Part shown: positions 26,695 through 35,454 of the stretch, piece by piece
Layout: every line of letters begins with the position of its first letter
How positions within the stretch are numbered: position 1 is the stretch's first letter
Source: Mycobacterium sp. MBM
GTDB taxonomy: Bacteria > Actinomycetota > Actinomycetes > Mycobacteriales > Mycobacteriaceae
Direction: 5' to 3'
Length of the DNA stretch: 64,000 nucleotides
Assembly (NCBI GenBank): GCA_021648845.1
Contig: JAKJHY010000022.1
Coordinates: 28,849 to 92,848 of the forward strand
Made by a program: the position numbers and the translations under genes
Notes under the pieces: generated by a model
What the model was told of the DNA's origin: nothing
Seen by the model: the letters and a program-made list of their open reading frames with translations, nothing else
Databases searched by the model: none

Positions 26695-26883
26695 ATGGCT
26701 GAGAACAGCGATCATCCCAGCGGCGCACTGCACGCCTACGCCCACCAGGTGCTGGCCGGCACTGGCCTGACCGAAACCGACGTCTACGCCACCCCCACCG
26801 ACGACGACGAGGGATCAGCAGCACACGCATTGCAGCACGGATGGGAGCTGGCTCGGCGCGCTACCAAGGTGGCCGCTCAATGA
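26695..26883 (+). CDS. Small protein of unknown function, 62 aa
   Basis: ATG 26695, 24 nt after the hairpin. The protein is mostly helical, with an acidic turn (TPTDDDEGSA) between two helices, the second reading HALQHGWELARRATKVA. It overlaps the next gene by 4 nt (ATGA) and so is the first cistron of a three-gene operon ending in a helicase. No family is recognised; a partner or antagonist of the 387-aa protein is a possibility suggested only by the coupling. Confidence 0.68.
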   Translation: MAENSDHPSGALHAYAHQVLAGTGLTETDVYATPTDDDEGSAAHALQHGWELARRATKVAAQ

Positions 26884-28043
26884 CCGTCGAGTTCTACGAC
26901 CTCGCGCAACGCCTCGCAGCCGAGAAAGTCGGCAAGCCCGTCCTGCGGGTCGCTCAAGCACTCTTCACGCTGACCCCGGCCGCAGTGTTCGTCGAGGCGC
27001 ACACCACCGAGAAAGGCGCTGTCCGAGCCACTCTCACGCCTCCGGTCGGAGCGCCGACCACCGTCACCGGCGGGGCAGTCTTGCCTGCCCTGGCCCGCGC
27101 AGGCGCACAGATGGACCCCACGCAGCCGCCCGCCCAGCTCGTCATGGCCGACGGGGCCACCCTGGCGCTGTTGGCGTCCGTGGCACGCACCCACCACAAA
27201 GACGCCGACCCGAGCATTCGCGCGGCGTCCGCAGTGATCGGATGGTGGGTCGACAGGGCGGGCTATCCGGGCACCAACGCGGTCATCAACCTGCTGGCGC
27301 ACAGCCGCCAGCGGTTCATAACCGGCGCGCCGCCGGAAGCCGAACGCCACGCCGCTCACTGGCGATCCGCACTGGCAGTGCCCGGCCTGCGGCAGTGGGC
27401 TCAGCGCCTGGGCGCTGGGGTCCCACTCGACGCGCTGACCCCGATCCGGGAGGACGACGCCTACACCTTCACCGCGGCGTGCAGGCGATTCGACAAGGGC
27501 TACAGCTGGACAGCACCCGAGCCACCGCCGGTCGCGGCCATGGGGCTGCGCGCCCGCTGCGACACCGCCGACCTATGGGAGGCGGCGCTGCTGTCGGATC
27601 GGCTCTGGCGACACCGAGCCGTGCACACCGGACACGTGACCGGCGGGGAGGTCGTCGCGACAACCAAGGCCACCTTCACCGTCCGCTGCCGCCGCCTGGA
27701 CGCCCGGCTACGCAGCGGATCAGACGTCCTCGGATGGTCCGGCGGGCTGGACTCCTACGACCGCTCGACGCACTTCTACGGCGACGTCCACGAGGCGACG
27801 GCGCACAAGGGTGCCCTGCTGCTCACCGTCGCACGGGTAGCCGCAGAACAGCGCCCACCGACCGGGCAATGGGTCTCGCTGATGCCCGCACCCCCCAACC
27901 CCCGCACCGTCAGCATGGGCCGATCCAAATACCGGCGGTTGCAGTTCCGAGCCGACTCGTGGATCGCCTCGGGCAAAACCCCCGGTCTACGCCGCCGCGA
28001 TGTTCCCCTCGACGTCCTCTGTGCCGCAGCAGAAACGGAGTAA
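26880..28043 (+). CDS. Protein of unknown function, 387 aa, coupled to an SF1 helicase
   Basis: The ATG at 26880 overlaps the stop of the 62-aa gene, and the helicase gene starts 3 nt after its stop. The protein is soluble. A helical N-terminal part (about 1-170, with TLALLASVARTHHKDADPS) is followed by a middle rich in arginine and tryptophan (RRFDKGYSWTAPEPPPV) and a C-terminal part with TATKATFTVRCRRL-like strands and a basic tail. No nucleotide-binding or catalytic motif is visible. The strict coupling to the helicase suggests a joint function in DNA processing; this is inferred. Confidence 0.72.
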   Translation: MTVEFYDLAQRLAAEKVGKPVLRVAQALFTLTPAAVFVEAHTTEKGAVRATLTPPVGAPTTVTGGAVLPALARAGAQMDPTQPPAQLVMADGATLALLASVARTHHKDADPSIRAASAVIGWWVDRAGYPGTNAVINLLAHSRQRFITGAPPEAERHAAHWRSALAVPGLRQWAQRLGAGVPLDALTPIREDDAYTFTAACRRFDKGYSWTAPEPPPVAAMGLRARCDTADLWEAALLSDRLWRHRAVHTGHVTGGEVVATTKATFTVRCRRLDARLRSGSDVLGWSGGLDSYDRSTHFYGDVHEATAHKGALLLTVARVAAEQRPPTGQWVSLMPAPPNPRTVSMGRSKYRRLQFRADSWIASGKTPGLRRRDVPLDVLCAAAETE

Positions 28044-28046
28044 CAC

Positions 28047-29369
28047 ATGCGAATCCTCAAGCCACGCAACACCAAAACCGCGCAGGACCGCGACAACGCG
28101 GCTGCCGCACCCGCCGTCACACCGAAACCGAAACCCACGCCCAAGGCGGTCACCTGGCCGGGGATGGAACTGCTCAACGACCCGATCAGCGCCCAGGTGC
28201 TCATGTCGGTGTGGAGCGCAGATCTTGTGGTCAACGTTCCTAGCCCACCAGGGGCGGGCAAGACCCGACTGACCGTGCTGCTGGCTGCGGCGCTGTCGCA
28301 CCGTGCCGGCTTGCGAGTCGGTATCGCCGCCCAGACCCGCTCCCAGGCCATCGACATCGCACGGCGGCTGTCTGCGGTGTGCGAGCACCCCAAGATCGGA
28401 TTGCTCTGGGGCCGAGGCAATATCAAGCCCGACGCCCACGGGTGCCCCATCCTCGACGGGGCTACCAAGATGTGGCCCAACAGCGGAGGGGCCGTCCGGG
28501 TCGCCACCAAAGCGCGGTGGCTGTTCTCCGAGCCGACCAAAACCAAAGCCGACGTTCTTATCGTCGACGAGGCATACCAGTGCACCTACGCTGACCTCGG
28601 TGCGCTCGGATCCATGGCCGCACAGGTGGTTTGCGTCGGAGACCCCGGCCAGATCGACCCCGTGGTCACCGGTGACGTCGCACGGTGGGCCGACTCACCC
28701 ACCGGCCCGCACGTGCCCGCCCCGCACGCCCTCGCCGCCGCCCACCCCAAGGTCGTCAACACCGTCGCACTGCCCTACACATGGCGGCTGGGACCGGACA
28801 CCACCGCGCTCGTGCAGACGGCGTTCTACCCCGACCTGCCGTTCACGTCGCGGCGACCGCCCGAACACATCGCCGTCAACGGCCAGCCGCTGCCAGAACT
28901 GACGCACCGGGCGATCACCGTGGCCAACGGCAGCACCGACACCGCACTGATCGCGGCGGCGGTGACAAGGGTCCGCGAACTGCTCAACGGCGCGCAGGTC
29001 TGCACCGCCGGAGGGACACGCCCGCTGACCGAGGACGACCTGGCCGTCGTGGTGCCTCACGTGCCGCAGGCGGCAGCGGTGCGCGCCATGCTGGCGGACC
29101 ACCCGGGACTGCTCTGCGGTACCGCAGACGCGCTGCAGGGCCTCGAACGACCCGCCGTCGTCGCTGTCCACCCGATGGCCGGTAAACGCATCGCTGATGA
29201 GTTCTCCCTGACGACGGGCCGGCTGTGTGTGATGCTGTCTCGCCATCGCAGCCACCTGTCGCTTCTGGTGGACGAGCAGACCCGCACTGTGCTGCACCAA
29301 GCCGACTCCGAAGCTGCCGCCGCCGCAGCTACCGTCTTGGACCGGCTGCTCGCGACCGACGAATTCTGA
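28047..29369 (+). CDS. SF1-type DNA/RNA helicase or AAA ATPase (RecD/UvrD-like)
   Basis: 440 aa. Walker A is PPGAGKT (about 68-74) and Walker B is VLIVDEAYQ (about 168-176). A QIDPVV motif III-like GDPGQIDPVVTG follows. The C-terminal motifs are GTADALQGLERPAVVAVHP and a motif VI-like LCVMLSRHRSHLSLL. Together these give the order of superfamily 1 helicases in the AAA_12/UvrD-C group, in a compact form without large inserts. The basic lysine/proline-rich N-terminus (1-35) may bind nucleic acid. It is the last gene of the operon starting at 26695. Confidence 0.8.
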   Translation: MRILKPRNTKTAQDRDNAAAAPAVTPKPKPTPKAVTWPGMELLNDPISAQVLMSVWSADLVVNVPSPPGAGKTRLTVLLAAALSHRAGLRVGIAAQTRSQAIDIARRLSAVCEHPKIGLLWGRGNIKPDAHGCPILDGATKMWPNSGGAVRVATKARWLFSEPTKTKADVLIVDEAYQCTYADLGALGSMAAQVVCVGDPGQIDPVVTGDVARWADSPTGPHVPAPHALAAAHPKVVNTVALPYTWRLGPDTTALVQTAFYPDLPFTSRRPPEHIAVNGQPLPELTHRAITVANGSTDTALIAAAVTRVRELLNGAQVCTAGGTRPLTEDDLAVVVPHVPQAAAVRAMLADHPGLLCGTADALQGLERPAVVAVHPMAGKRIADEFSLTTGRLCVMLSRHRSHLSLLVDEQTRTVLHQADSEAAAAAATVLDRLLATDEF

Positions 29370-29467
29370 CCGCGCTGCGACGGAATCGCGCCCCGGCGGC
29401 GGTACTTCTCCGGCATGGATGCCAAAGACCCCTACCAAGACCGACCGCCAAGCCCGCCACCCGAAAT

Positions 29468-29550
29468 TGTCAGAGCCCCGCGATACACTGAACGCAGCGA
29501 CTCACACCGAGAACGCACACCAACCGGCCAGGCCCGCGGGCCCGGTCACA
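29468..29550 (+). promoter_or_regulatory. TGTC-box promoter and hairpin leader for the gene pair at 29576
   Basis: TGTCAGAG at 29468, TACACT at 29484. Hairpin 29525-29550: outer GGCC/GGTC, inner AGGCC/GGCCC, loop CGCG. Confidence 0.72.
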
Positions 29551-29575
29551 GAGCCCCCGAAGGGTGACACCACCG

Positions 29576-29827
29576 ATGTATTACGTTGACGGCGAGGCCT
29601 TTCCCCTCGAAATGCTCTCCGCGGACGAAGCCCGCACCGTTCTACAGGCCCTGCACGATCAGGCCGCCGCGAACACCCCTCAGGACCGCGCACTGACCGC
29701 CCAGATCGACGAACTGACTGCGTGGCTAGACACCCTCGCCGACGAGGAAGCCGCCGCCCTTGCAGTCGAGGCCGCCGCCGATCACGCCGCCGACCTCTAC
29801 GCCGACCAGCTCGCCGGGATCTACTGA
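29576..29827 (+). CDS. Small acidic helical protein, 83 aa
   Basis: ATG 29576 is chosen because the upstream in-frame GTG lies too close to the leader hairpin. The sequence is almost all helix, with alanine/glutamate/aspartate repeats (DELTAWLDTLADEEAAALAV, then EAAADHAADLYADQ) that could form a coiled coil. Such short acidic helical proteins are common on plasmids and phages and cannot be assigned. Its stop overlaps the next start (TGATG). Confidence 0.68.
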   Translation: MYYVDGEAFPLEMLSADEARTVLQALHDQAAANTPQDRALTAQIDELTAWLDTLADEEAAALAVEAAADHAADLYADQLAGIY

Positions 29828-30048
29828 TGACCACCGCCGCAGCCTCCGAGAGCGCCGACACCGACAACGACGACATCTGTTGCGACCCCTACGAGGAGGG
29901 CTGCACCGCATCGCTGACAGACGGTGAGGGATGGAACGGATCATGCGGAAACTGCGCCGACCGCCAATACGCCGAGGAGGAAGGCGACTGGTGGCTCGAC
30001 AAGGACGACACCGACGTCCCACCGGCCGGTGCGGAAAGCGCGCGATGA
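29827..30048 (+). CDS. Small cysteine-rich acidic protein, possible zinc binder
   Basis: 73 aa, starting in the TGATG junction with the preceding gene. Cysteines are grouped as CCDPYEEGC and, 25 residues on, CGNC, which could bind one zinc ion. The rest is acidic (EEEGDWWLDKDDTD). No family is recognised. The coupling suggests a joint role with the 83-aa protein. Confidence 0.65.
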   Translation: MTTAAASESADTDNDDICCDPYEEGCTASLTDGEGWNGSCGNCADRQYAEEEGDWWLDKDDTDVPPAGAESAR

Positions 30049-30201
30049 CCGCCGCCCACCACGAGATGCCAACTGCCACGGCCGCACCGCCCTGAAAGAC
30101 GACTCACTCAACAGACCCTCGAACCGCGCCGCTGACCAGCAGGGACGACAGATCCCCGCAATCGGCGCGACAACCGACCGCTCAGAGAAGGAGAAGACAG
30201 C

Positions 30202-30531
30202 ATGCGCGCACTCCGCATCAGCGCCGACGGATGGTGGCAGACCATCGACATGGACCCCGCACCGGCGAACCGAACCCAGACCGGCACCCTCGATCTGCGA
30301 CACAACATCGCGCTCTGGTACAGCACCGACGACACCGCCGGCGCCGAGCCCAACATGGCCGCCATGACCCTGCTCACCGGTGTCACCGGACTTGAACCCC
30401 ACGCCGTGCCGATGATCTACGGAGAGGCCATCGTCGTCGGAGTCCACCCCGCCACCGGGACCCCAGCCCCGATGACCGAGCAGCAGTACCACGCCATCAG
30501 CTACGCCCTGCTTGCCTCGCTCGCCGCCTGA
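30202..30531 (+). CDS. Protein of unknown function, 109 aa (DUF3846-like)
   Basis: ATG 30202 behind GAGAAGGAGAAG, a strong site. The sequence (MRALRISADGWWQTIDMD, a middle IALWYSTDDTAGAEPNMAAM, and a C-terminal GEAIVVGVHPATGTP) resembles short plasmid/phage proteins of the DUF3846 type by layout; the match is loose. This gene has no TGTC box or leader hairpin. The 153-nt gap before it carries no feature I can name. Confidence 0.62.
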   Translation: MRALRISADGWWQTIDMDPAPANRTQTGTLDLRHNIALWYSTDDTAGAEPNMAAMTLLTGVTGLEPHAVPMIYGEAIVVGVHPATGTPAPMTEQQYHAISYALLASLAA

Positions 30532-30585
30532 GGCGCGATCCGAAAAGCACACTGACAGAGCCACTTCACACCCTCACATGCCACA

Positions 30586-30611
30586 CGGCCGGTCCTGAGG
30601 GGCCGGTCACC
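30586..30611 (+). promoter_or_regulatory. Hairpin leader without a clear box, for the gene at 30633
   Basis: Hairpin with outer GGCC/GGTC, inner GGTCC/GGGCC (one T-G wobble) and loop TGAG. Upstream, TGACAGAG at 30553 is the nearest box-like sequence, but the -10 expected 16 nt later reads CACCCT. The gene may depend on read-through from 30202. Confidence 0.6.
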
Positions 30612-30632
30612 AAGCCCGACCCGGGAGCCCCC

Positions 30633-30938
30633 ATGCCGATCGACGACCGCTTCTACACCCCAGTCCAAGACCCGGACAGCGACGAGATCACATGGGCAAC
30701 GTCGCTGGGAGAGTTCCAGTTGGCTGACCGAGTGGCGCTGCGACCCGAGTCGCAATGGCACAACGCCGGCGAGCGCACCGGCATGGTCGTCGGTGTCCCC
30801 GGCGGCTGGGTCCGGGTGCTCCTGGGCACCTCCGGCCGCAAAGTCAAGATCCGCTGCTGGGACCTCGCCGTCGTCGCCATCCCCATTCGGTGCCGCGCAG
30901 TCACCATGGCGATCATCGAATCGAAGGACTTCCGGTGA
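30633..30938 (+). CDS. Protein of unknown function, 101 aa
   Basis: ATG 30633 lies behind GGGAG and 21 nt after the hairpin. It is a small beta-rich protein with an SH3-like run: ADRVALRPESQWHNAGERTG, then MVVGVPGGWVRVLLGTSGRK and VKIRCWDLAVV. This pattern resembles ribosomal-type KOW/SH3 barrels. The end is a helical tail. It overlaps the next gene by 4 nt (GTGA). Confidence 0.68.
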   Translation: MPIDDRFYTPVQDPDSDEITWATSLGEFQLADRVALRPESQWHNAGERTGMVVGVPGGWVRVLLGTSGRKVKIRCWDLAVVAIPIRCRAVTMAIIESKDFR

Positions 30939-31450
30939 CCGAGCACGTGTTGATCATTCTGGCCTGCGGCGCAACCAAACTCGATCATCCTGCGCCCGCC
31001 GAAACCCTCTACTGCAGCAGCCACTTCGCGCTCATGCTGGCTGCCGCCCGCAGCGAAGTAGCCGACACGATGCGCGTCTGCGGCGGCAACGCCAGCGTCG
31101 CCATTCTCTCGGCGCTACATGGCCTCGTAGACCCCATGACCGTCCTGACGCCCTACAACCTCAAGATGGGCCAACCCGGCTCGATCACCGCCACGCAACT
31201 CGCCGCCCAACTCGCCAGCACGCCACCGGACGAGATCGTCGCGATGCTGCCGTCCGCCTATCTGCGCGTCCTCACCGAAGCCGTCGCAACACTCAACGAG
31301 GCGGGCCTGGCCGACATCACCGTGCTCAACGCCTTCGAATCCGCACCCGGTATCGGCTACCAACGCGGTGTCGCCGCATCACTGCTGCGCACCACAGGAC
31401 GAATCGGCAATGCCACGCCGCAGGATCAGAATGTCACTGCTAGACAGTAG
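30935..31450 (+). CDS. DUF6884-like protein
   Basis: 171 aa from a GTG that overlaps the preceding stop. The sequence has the pattern of DUF6884: an opening strand ILACGATK, then PAETLYCSSHF, SVAILSALHGLVDPMTVLTP and YNLKMG. Proteins of this type are frequent on phages and plasmids, and no activity is established that I can name. The TAG stop at 31448-31450 is also the first three bases of the next promoter's -10. Confidence 0.72.
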   Translation: MTEHVLIILACGATKLDHPAPAETLYCSSHFALMLAAARSEVADTMRVCGGNASVAILSALHGLVDPMTVLTPYNLKMGQPGSITATQLAAQLASTPPDEIVAMLPSAYLRVLTEAVATLNEAGLADITVLNAFESAPGIGYQRGVAASLLRTTGRIGNATPQDQNVTARQ

Positions 31451-31509
31451 AATTGAAGAGCGCCCAGGACATGGGTGCATCACCGGCCTGGCCTGCTGGC
31501 CCGGTCACC
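31432..31509 (+). promoter_or_regulatory. TGTC-box promoter and hairpin leader for the gene at 31527
   Basis: TGTCACTG at 31432 lies inside the end of the preceding gene; TAGAAT at 31448 includes that gene's stop. Hairpin 31484-31509: outer GGCC/GGTC, inner TGGCC/GGCCC, loop TGCT, the one loop that departs from YGMG. Confidence 0.7.
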
Positions 31510-31526
31510 AACCCCGAAGGGATGCC

Positions 31527-31808
31527 ATGACCTCCACTAGCCAAGACACCGCGCCGAGGGTGACCATGCGCACCGTGCTCGTCACATGGACCGAAATCTC
31601 TCAGCACACGGCACGCGTACAGGTGCCCGTCGACGCCGACACCGACGAGCTGGACCTGGAGAACCGCCTCGCCGAACTCGACAACGACGGCTTCCAAGGA
31701 CTGGAACGCGAGATCCAATCTGTCGTCGCCGTCGAGCACGATCCCGACGCCGAAGTCCTCGTACCTCTCGACGAATCGACGTCCCGGCGCGCCAGACTGC
31801 GGCCCTGA
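31527..31808 (+). CDS. Small acidic protein of unknown function, 93 aa
   Basis: ATG 31527, 17 nt after the hairpin and behind GAAGGGATGCC; an internal ATG at 31566 is less likely by distance. The core reads VTMRTVLVTWTEISQHTARV, then a helix with LDLENRLAELDNDGFQGLER and a strand IQSVVAVEHD, suggesting a small alpha/beta domain. No family is recognised. The 213-nt gap after it has no obvious promoter apart from a CATACTCAG at about 31980. Confidence 0.68.
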   Translation: MTSTSQDTAPRVTMRTVLVTWTEISQHTARVQVPVDADTDELDLENRLAELDNDGFQGLEREIQSVVAVEHDPDAEVLVPLDESTSRRARLRP

Positions 31809-32021
31809 CCGGCTGAGCCGAGCCTCGCCGGGGACATGCCGTCGTGCCTGCTCAGCGCCCCGTGCGGAGCAGGCCCGACGAGCACCGGGCACGCGGGCCG
31901 CCGGCGGCAAACCGTGCCAGCGGCGACATGAGGGCTGAACTGGGCGGCCCGCGCACCCACAGATCCACACCCGCCAGGTGCATACTCAGAAGCGCAAGCA
32001 CATCAGAGCAGGTCAACAGGG

Positions 32022-33803
32022 ATGACAAGGAACATGCGCGACACCGAACACGGCGACACGCAAACGCCGCGACTCGCGTTGTCCGCAGACTTCACCATGC
32101 CCGTGGACAGCGTGACGAGCACGATAGCCATCCTTGGCAAGAAAGGGCGCGGTAAGACCCATACCGCCTCGGTGCTCGCCGAAGAATTGATGGACGCCGG
32201 CTGCCTGATTTGCGTCATCGACCCCACCGGCGTCTGGCACGGCCTGCGATCCTCCGCCGACGGACGCGAGCCAGGATTCCCGGTGGTCATCTTGGGCGGC
32301 GACCACGCCGATGTCGCGCTGCGCCCCGCTCAGGGTGCAGCCATCGCCGAGCTGATTGCTCACCAGCGCTTCGCGGCTGTACTGGACCTCTCCCTGATGC
32401 GCACAACGGAGCGACGTGCCTTCGCCGCTGACTTCCTCGAAACGCTGTACTGGCGCAACCGCGAACCGCTACACCTGATCATCGACGAAGCCGACGAATT
32501 CGCACCTCAACGCGCCCGCGCAGGAATCGAGCGGCTACTCGGGGCTACCGAAGACATCGTTCGCCGCGGCCGCGTCAAAGGGCTGGGAGTGACCCTGTGC
32601 ACTCAACGCGCTGCCGCGCTGCACAAGACAGTTCTCAGCCAGGTGGATTCGCTGATCGCGCTTGGAGTTACGGCACCCCAGGACGTCAACACCATCAGCG
32701 ATTGGGTTGCCCAGCACGCCGAGGAAGGCCAAGCGCGCGAAGTGCGCCAGTCCCTGCCCGCGCTACCGGTGGGGCAGGCCTGGGTGTGGTCACCGGAGTG
32801 GCTTGGCGTCACCCAACGCATCAGCGTCCGTCGCCGCCGCACCTTCGACTCCAGTGCCACACCGAAGGCAGGGGCGCGTCGGCACGCCGCGATCACCTGG
32901 GCGCCGGTCGACGTGGAAGGTCTACGGCGACAACTCGACAGCGCCGGCGATCAGGCCGAGCGGGCGACCGCCGGTGGGGCCAACCAGAACGACCCGTTGC
33001 TCGAAATCGAGAGGCTGCGGCGACGGCTCGCCGCCGAACAGGCGCGCGTCGCCCAGGTACAGCGCGTCGAAGTGCCGGTGCTGTCCGCCCAGGATCTGCA
33101 GGCGCTGACTGAGGCCGTCGCGCACCTGCGCAGCGTCGGCGAACAGATCAGCGCCGCGGCGTCCACCGTCGAACGAGCCCTCAGCACGACCCAACCCGCC
33201 GTGACCAGGGCATCTGACACGTCCCCCGCCCAGCAACCCACCGAACCAGAATCCCTGGAGCCCGTGCCCGCTCTGCCGGCAGGAGAGGGGGCCAGTGACG
33301 GCCGGCTCGGGCTAGCCCAACGTCAGATCCTCACCGTCTTGGCGCAACACGGACAGCGGACCACCAACCAGGTCGCCTTGCTGACCGGACGAAGCCACAA
33401 AGGCGGGGGATACCGCAACGCCCTGTCGACACTGCGCAGCGGCGGCCTGATCGAGGGCCGCGGCGACATCCGCATCACCGACGCTGGCCGCGCTGCGCTG
33501 GGCAGTTGGGAGCCGCTACCGCCCCCGGGGCCTGGACTGATCGACTGGTGGGCCCAGCAACTCGACAAAGCGCCCCGGTTGATCCTGCAACACCTGGCGA
33601 GCACCCCGCACCGCGATGTCCCCATCGCCGAGATCGCCGACGCCACCGAGTACAGCCCCGCCGGTGGCGGGTTCCGCAACGCCATCTCCCGGCTGCGCTC
33701 CCTCGACCTTGCCACCGGCCGCGGGGAGCTGCGCATCAACCCCGACTTGCTCGCCACCGGCGACAGCGACCGTCAACGGCAGCAGCAGCAGCAGCAGCGG
33801 TAA
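32022..33803 (+). CDS. HerA/DUF87-type ATPase with C-terminal winged-helix repeats
   Basis: 593 aa. Walker A is GKKGRGKTHT (about 38-47), Walker B is LHLIIDEADEFAPQ (about 149-162), and an arginine-finger region holds VRRGRVKGLGVTLCTQRAA. This is the DUF87/HerA branch of the FtsK-HerA translocases. A coiled-coil linker (about 310-400) is followed by two related winged-helix segments near 430-490 and 515-580 (QILTVLAQHGQRTTNQVALL and ILQHLASTPHRDVPIAEIAD, each followed by GGG-YRNALS or GGG-FRNAIS). The protein ends in a run of eight glutamines and arginines. A role in moving or segregating DNA is likely. ATG 32022 or 32034. Confidence 0.82.
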   Translation: MTRNMRDTEHGDTQTPRLALSADFTMPVDSVTSTIAILGKKGRGKTHTASVLAEELMDAGCLICVIDPTGVWHGLRSSADGREPGFPVVILGGDHADVALRPAQGAAIAELIAHQRFAAVLDLSLMRTTERRAFAADFLETLYWRNREPLHLIIDEADEFAPQRARAGIERLLGATEDIVRRGRVKGLGVTLCTQRAAALHKTVLSQVDSLIALGVTAPQDVNTISDWVAQHAEEGQAREVRQSLPALPVGQAWVWSPEWLGVTQRISVRRRRTFDSSATPKAGARRHAAITWAPVDVEGLRRQLDSAGDQAERATAGGANQNDPLLEIERLRRRLAAEQARVAQVQRVEVPVLSAQDLQALTEAVAHLRSVGEQISAAASTVERALSTTQPAVTRASDTSPAQQPTEPESLEPVPALPAGEGASDGRLGLAQRQILTVLAQHGQRTTNQVALLTGRSHKGGGYRNALSTLRSGGLIEGRGDIRITDAGRAALGSWEPLPPPGPGLIDWWAQQLDKAPRLILQHLASTPHRDVPIAEIADATEYSPAGGGFRNAISRLRSLDLATGRGELRINPDLLATGDSDRQRQQQQQQR

Positions 33804-33946
33804 CCGGGGACCTGTCATCCGCGCAGCTAGAGCGCGCGAGGGCACCGGCACCGGAGCAACCTGTGCAGGGCGGCGACGGAAACCGGCTCGGCTGCCGGTA
33901 CTACCACCACAACACCATCACTCACGACACCCGGAGGACCACCACC

Positions 33947-34135
33947 ATGCAGTTCCGCAAGACCAAGACACTGGGCCCCTTCCGCTTCACCTTGACCCAG
34001 CGCGGCCTGTCGGTAAGCGCCGGCGCGGGCCCCCTGCGGTTCAGTCGGGCCGCAGACGGCACGGTGCGCCGCACACTTCGCCTGCCCGGTACCGGCATCT
34101 GGGACACGAAAGTGGTTCGCCGGCAGCGCCGCTGA
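33947..34135 (+). CDS. DUF4236-family small protein
   Basis: 62 aa. The sequence follows the DUF4236 pattern: RKTKTLGPFRFTLTQRGLSV at the start, then the conserved GLSVSAGAG and the closing LRLPGTGIWD. Proteins of this family are usually 50-100 aa and of unknown role. CGGAGGACC precedes the ATG, and the gene is followed directly by the next TGTC-box module. Confidence 0.82.
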   Translation: MQFRKTKTLGPFRFTLTQRGLSVSAGAGPLRFSRAADGTVRRTLRLPGTGIWDTKVVRRQRR

Positions 34136-34146
34136 CCAACGCGGTT

Positions 34147-34217
34147 TGTCGTAGCGTCCCGATAGGATCACGCCCGAACAACGATCAACCCGGCCGGCGC
34201 TCGCGAGCCCGGTCCTC
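34147..34217 (+). promoter_or_regulatory. TGTC-box promoter and hairpin leader for the methyltransferase gene
   Basis: TGTCGTAG at 34147, TAGGAT at 34163. Hairpin 34191-34217: outer GGCC/GGTC, inner arms around a CGCG loop with one bulged base, so the element is 27 nt instead of 26. Confidence 0.68.
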
Positions 34218-34234
34218 ACGCCCAGGAGGGCCTG

Positions 34235-35287
34235 ATGAGCACACCCGCGTTCCAGCAGCACCCGTCATCCCCGACGATCCTCGACGCCTTCGCCGGCCCC
34301 GGCGGCTGGGACGTCGGCGCCGCCATCATCGGCATCCCCCGATCCGAGATTCTGGGCGTGGAGATCAACGCCGCCGCCGCGGCGGCAGCCACCGCGGCAG
34401 GACACCAGCGAGTCCTGGCCGACATCCTCGACATCAACCCGGCCGACTATCCGCACACCACCGGATTCATCTGCTCAAGCCCCTGCCCGACATTCTCCTC
34501 AGCTGGACTTCGCAGTGGAACGGCCGACCTGCAGATCATCCTCGACGCCATCACCCATGCCGGCAGCGTGGACTGTGACTGCCCCTGGGAAGACATCGCC
34601 GAGGAACTGATCGAAGCGAGCGACCCACGAACAGCACTGGCAGCACAAACCATTCGGTTCGCGCTAGGGCTGCCCAACCTCGAGTGGCTCGCCTTGGAAC
34701 AGGTCGCCACTGACGCGACTCAGTACATGTTCGAGGACATCGCGGCGGAGCTGATGGAAGACTTCCAGGGAGTCAACGTCTTCACCATCGACGCCGCCCA
34801 CCTCGGTATGCCGATGCGACGCAAGCGAGTGTTTCTGGTGGCCAACCGATCCGAACCCACCGGACGCCGCGACCACTACCCGGCCACTGTGCGCTGGCCC
34901 GAGCGCACCATGGCCCAGGTGCTGGGATGGCCGGACGATGAAATGATCCGCACCCGCGGAAACCGCCGCGCCACAGGCGGAAACCTATTCCCTGCGAACA
35001 AAATTGGGTGGTGTCTGACCGAAAAAGCGCGGTCCTGGACCCGGGAAAGTACCGGCGAGCGGCTGACCGAAGCCGACGCCGGCTACCTGCAGGGCTTCCC
35101 GCGGGACTATCCCTGGCACGGCAGTCGCACCGCCCGCTTCCATCAACTCGCCGATGTCGTCGTCCCGCCCGTCGCCGCCGCGGTCCTGGGCACCGCCGCC
35201 AACAGGCCGTGGAGCGCCGCGACCCGGCAGTACCTTGCCGACCTCTACGACCAGCCCGCTGCGGCATCGACCGCGCTGGCCGGATGA
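34235..35287 (+). CDS. DNA (cytosine-5) methyltransferase
   Basis: 350 aa. Motif I is DAFAGPGGWD (about 15-24), motif IV with the catalytic C84 is SSPCPTFSSAG, motif VIII is GMPMRRKRVFLVA, and motif X is in LADVVVPPVAAAVLG. The ENV of motif VI appears as EQV (LALEQVATD), an unusual substitution. No restriction enzyme or specificity gene lies next to it, so it is probably an orphan methylase that marks or protects the replicon. A complete promoter-hairpin module precedes it. Confidence 0.85.
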   Translation: MSTPAFQQHPSSPTILDAFAGPGGWDVGAAIIGIPRSEILGVEINAAAAAAATAAGHQRVLADILDINPADYPHTTGFICSSPCPTFSSAGLRSGTADLQIILDAITHAGSVDCDCPWEDIAEELIEASDPRTALAAQTIRFALGLPNLEWLALEQVATDATQYMFEDIAAELMEDFQGVNVFTIDAAHLGMPMRRKRVFLVANRSEPTGRRDHYPATVRWPERTMAQVLGWPDDEMIRTRGNRRATGGNLFPANKIGWCLTEKARSWTRESTGERLTEADAGYLQGFPRDYPWHGSRTARFHQLADVVVPPVAAAVLGTAANRPWSAATRQYLADLYDQPAAASTALAG

Positions 35288-35454
35288 GCGGCCCACCCGT
35301 CCAGCTCAGCAACCCTGAAATCAACTGTTGTCGAGACGCTGAAGTGGGCAAACCCGCAGCTAACCTAGACACCACGCGCCGACCGCCGAAGACGCCCGGA
35401 CCCCGGGAGCGGCCCGCCGACGCGCACGAGAGGACAGAGGGGAGACCAACGCCG

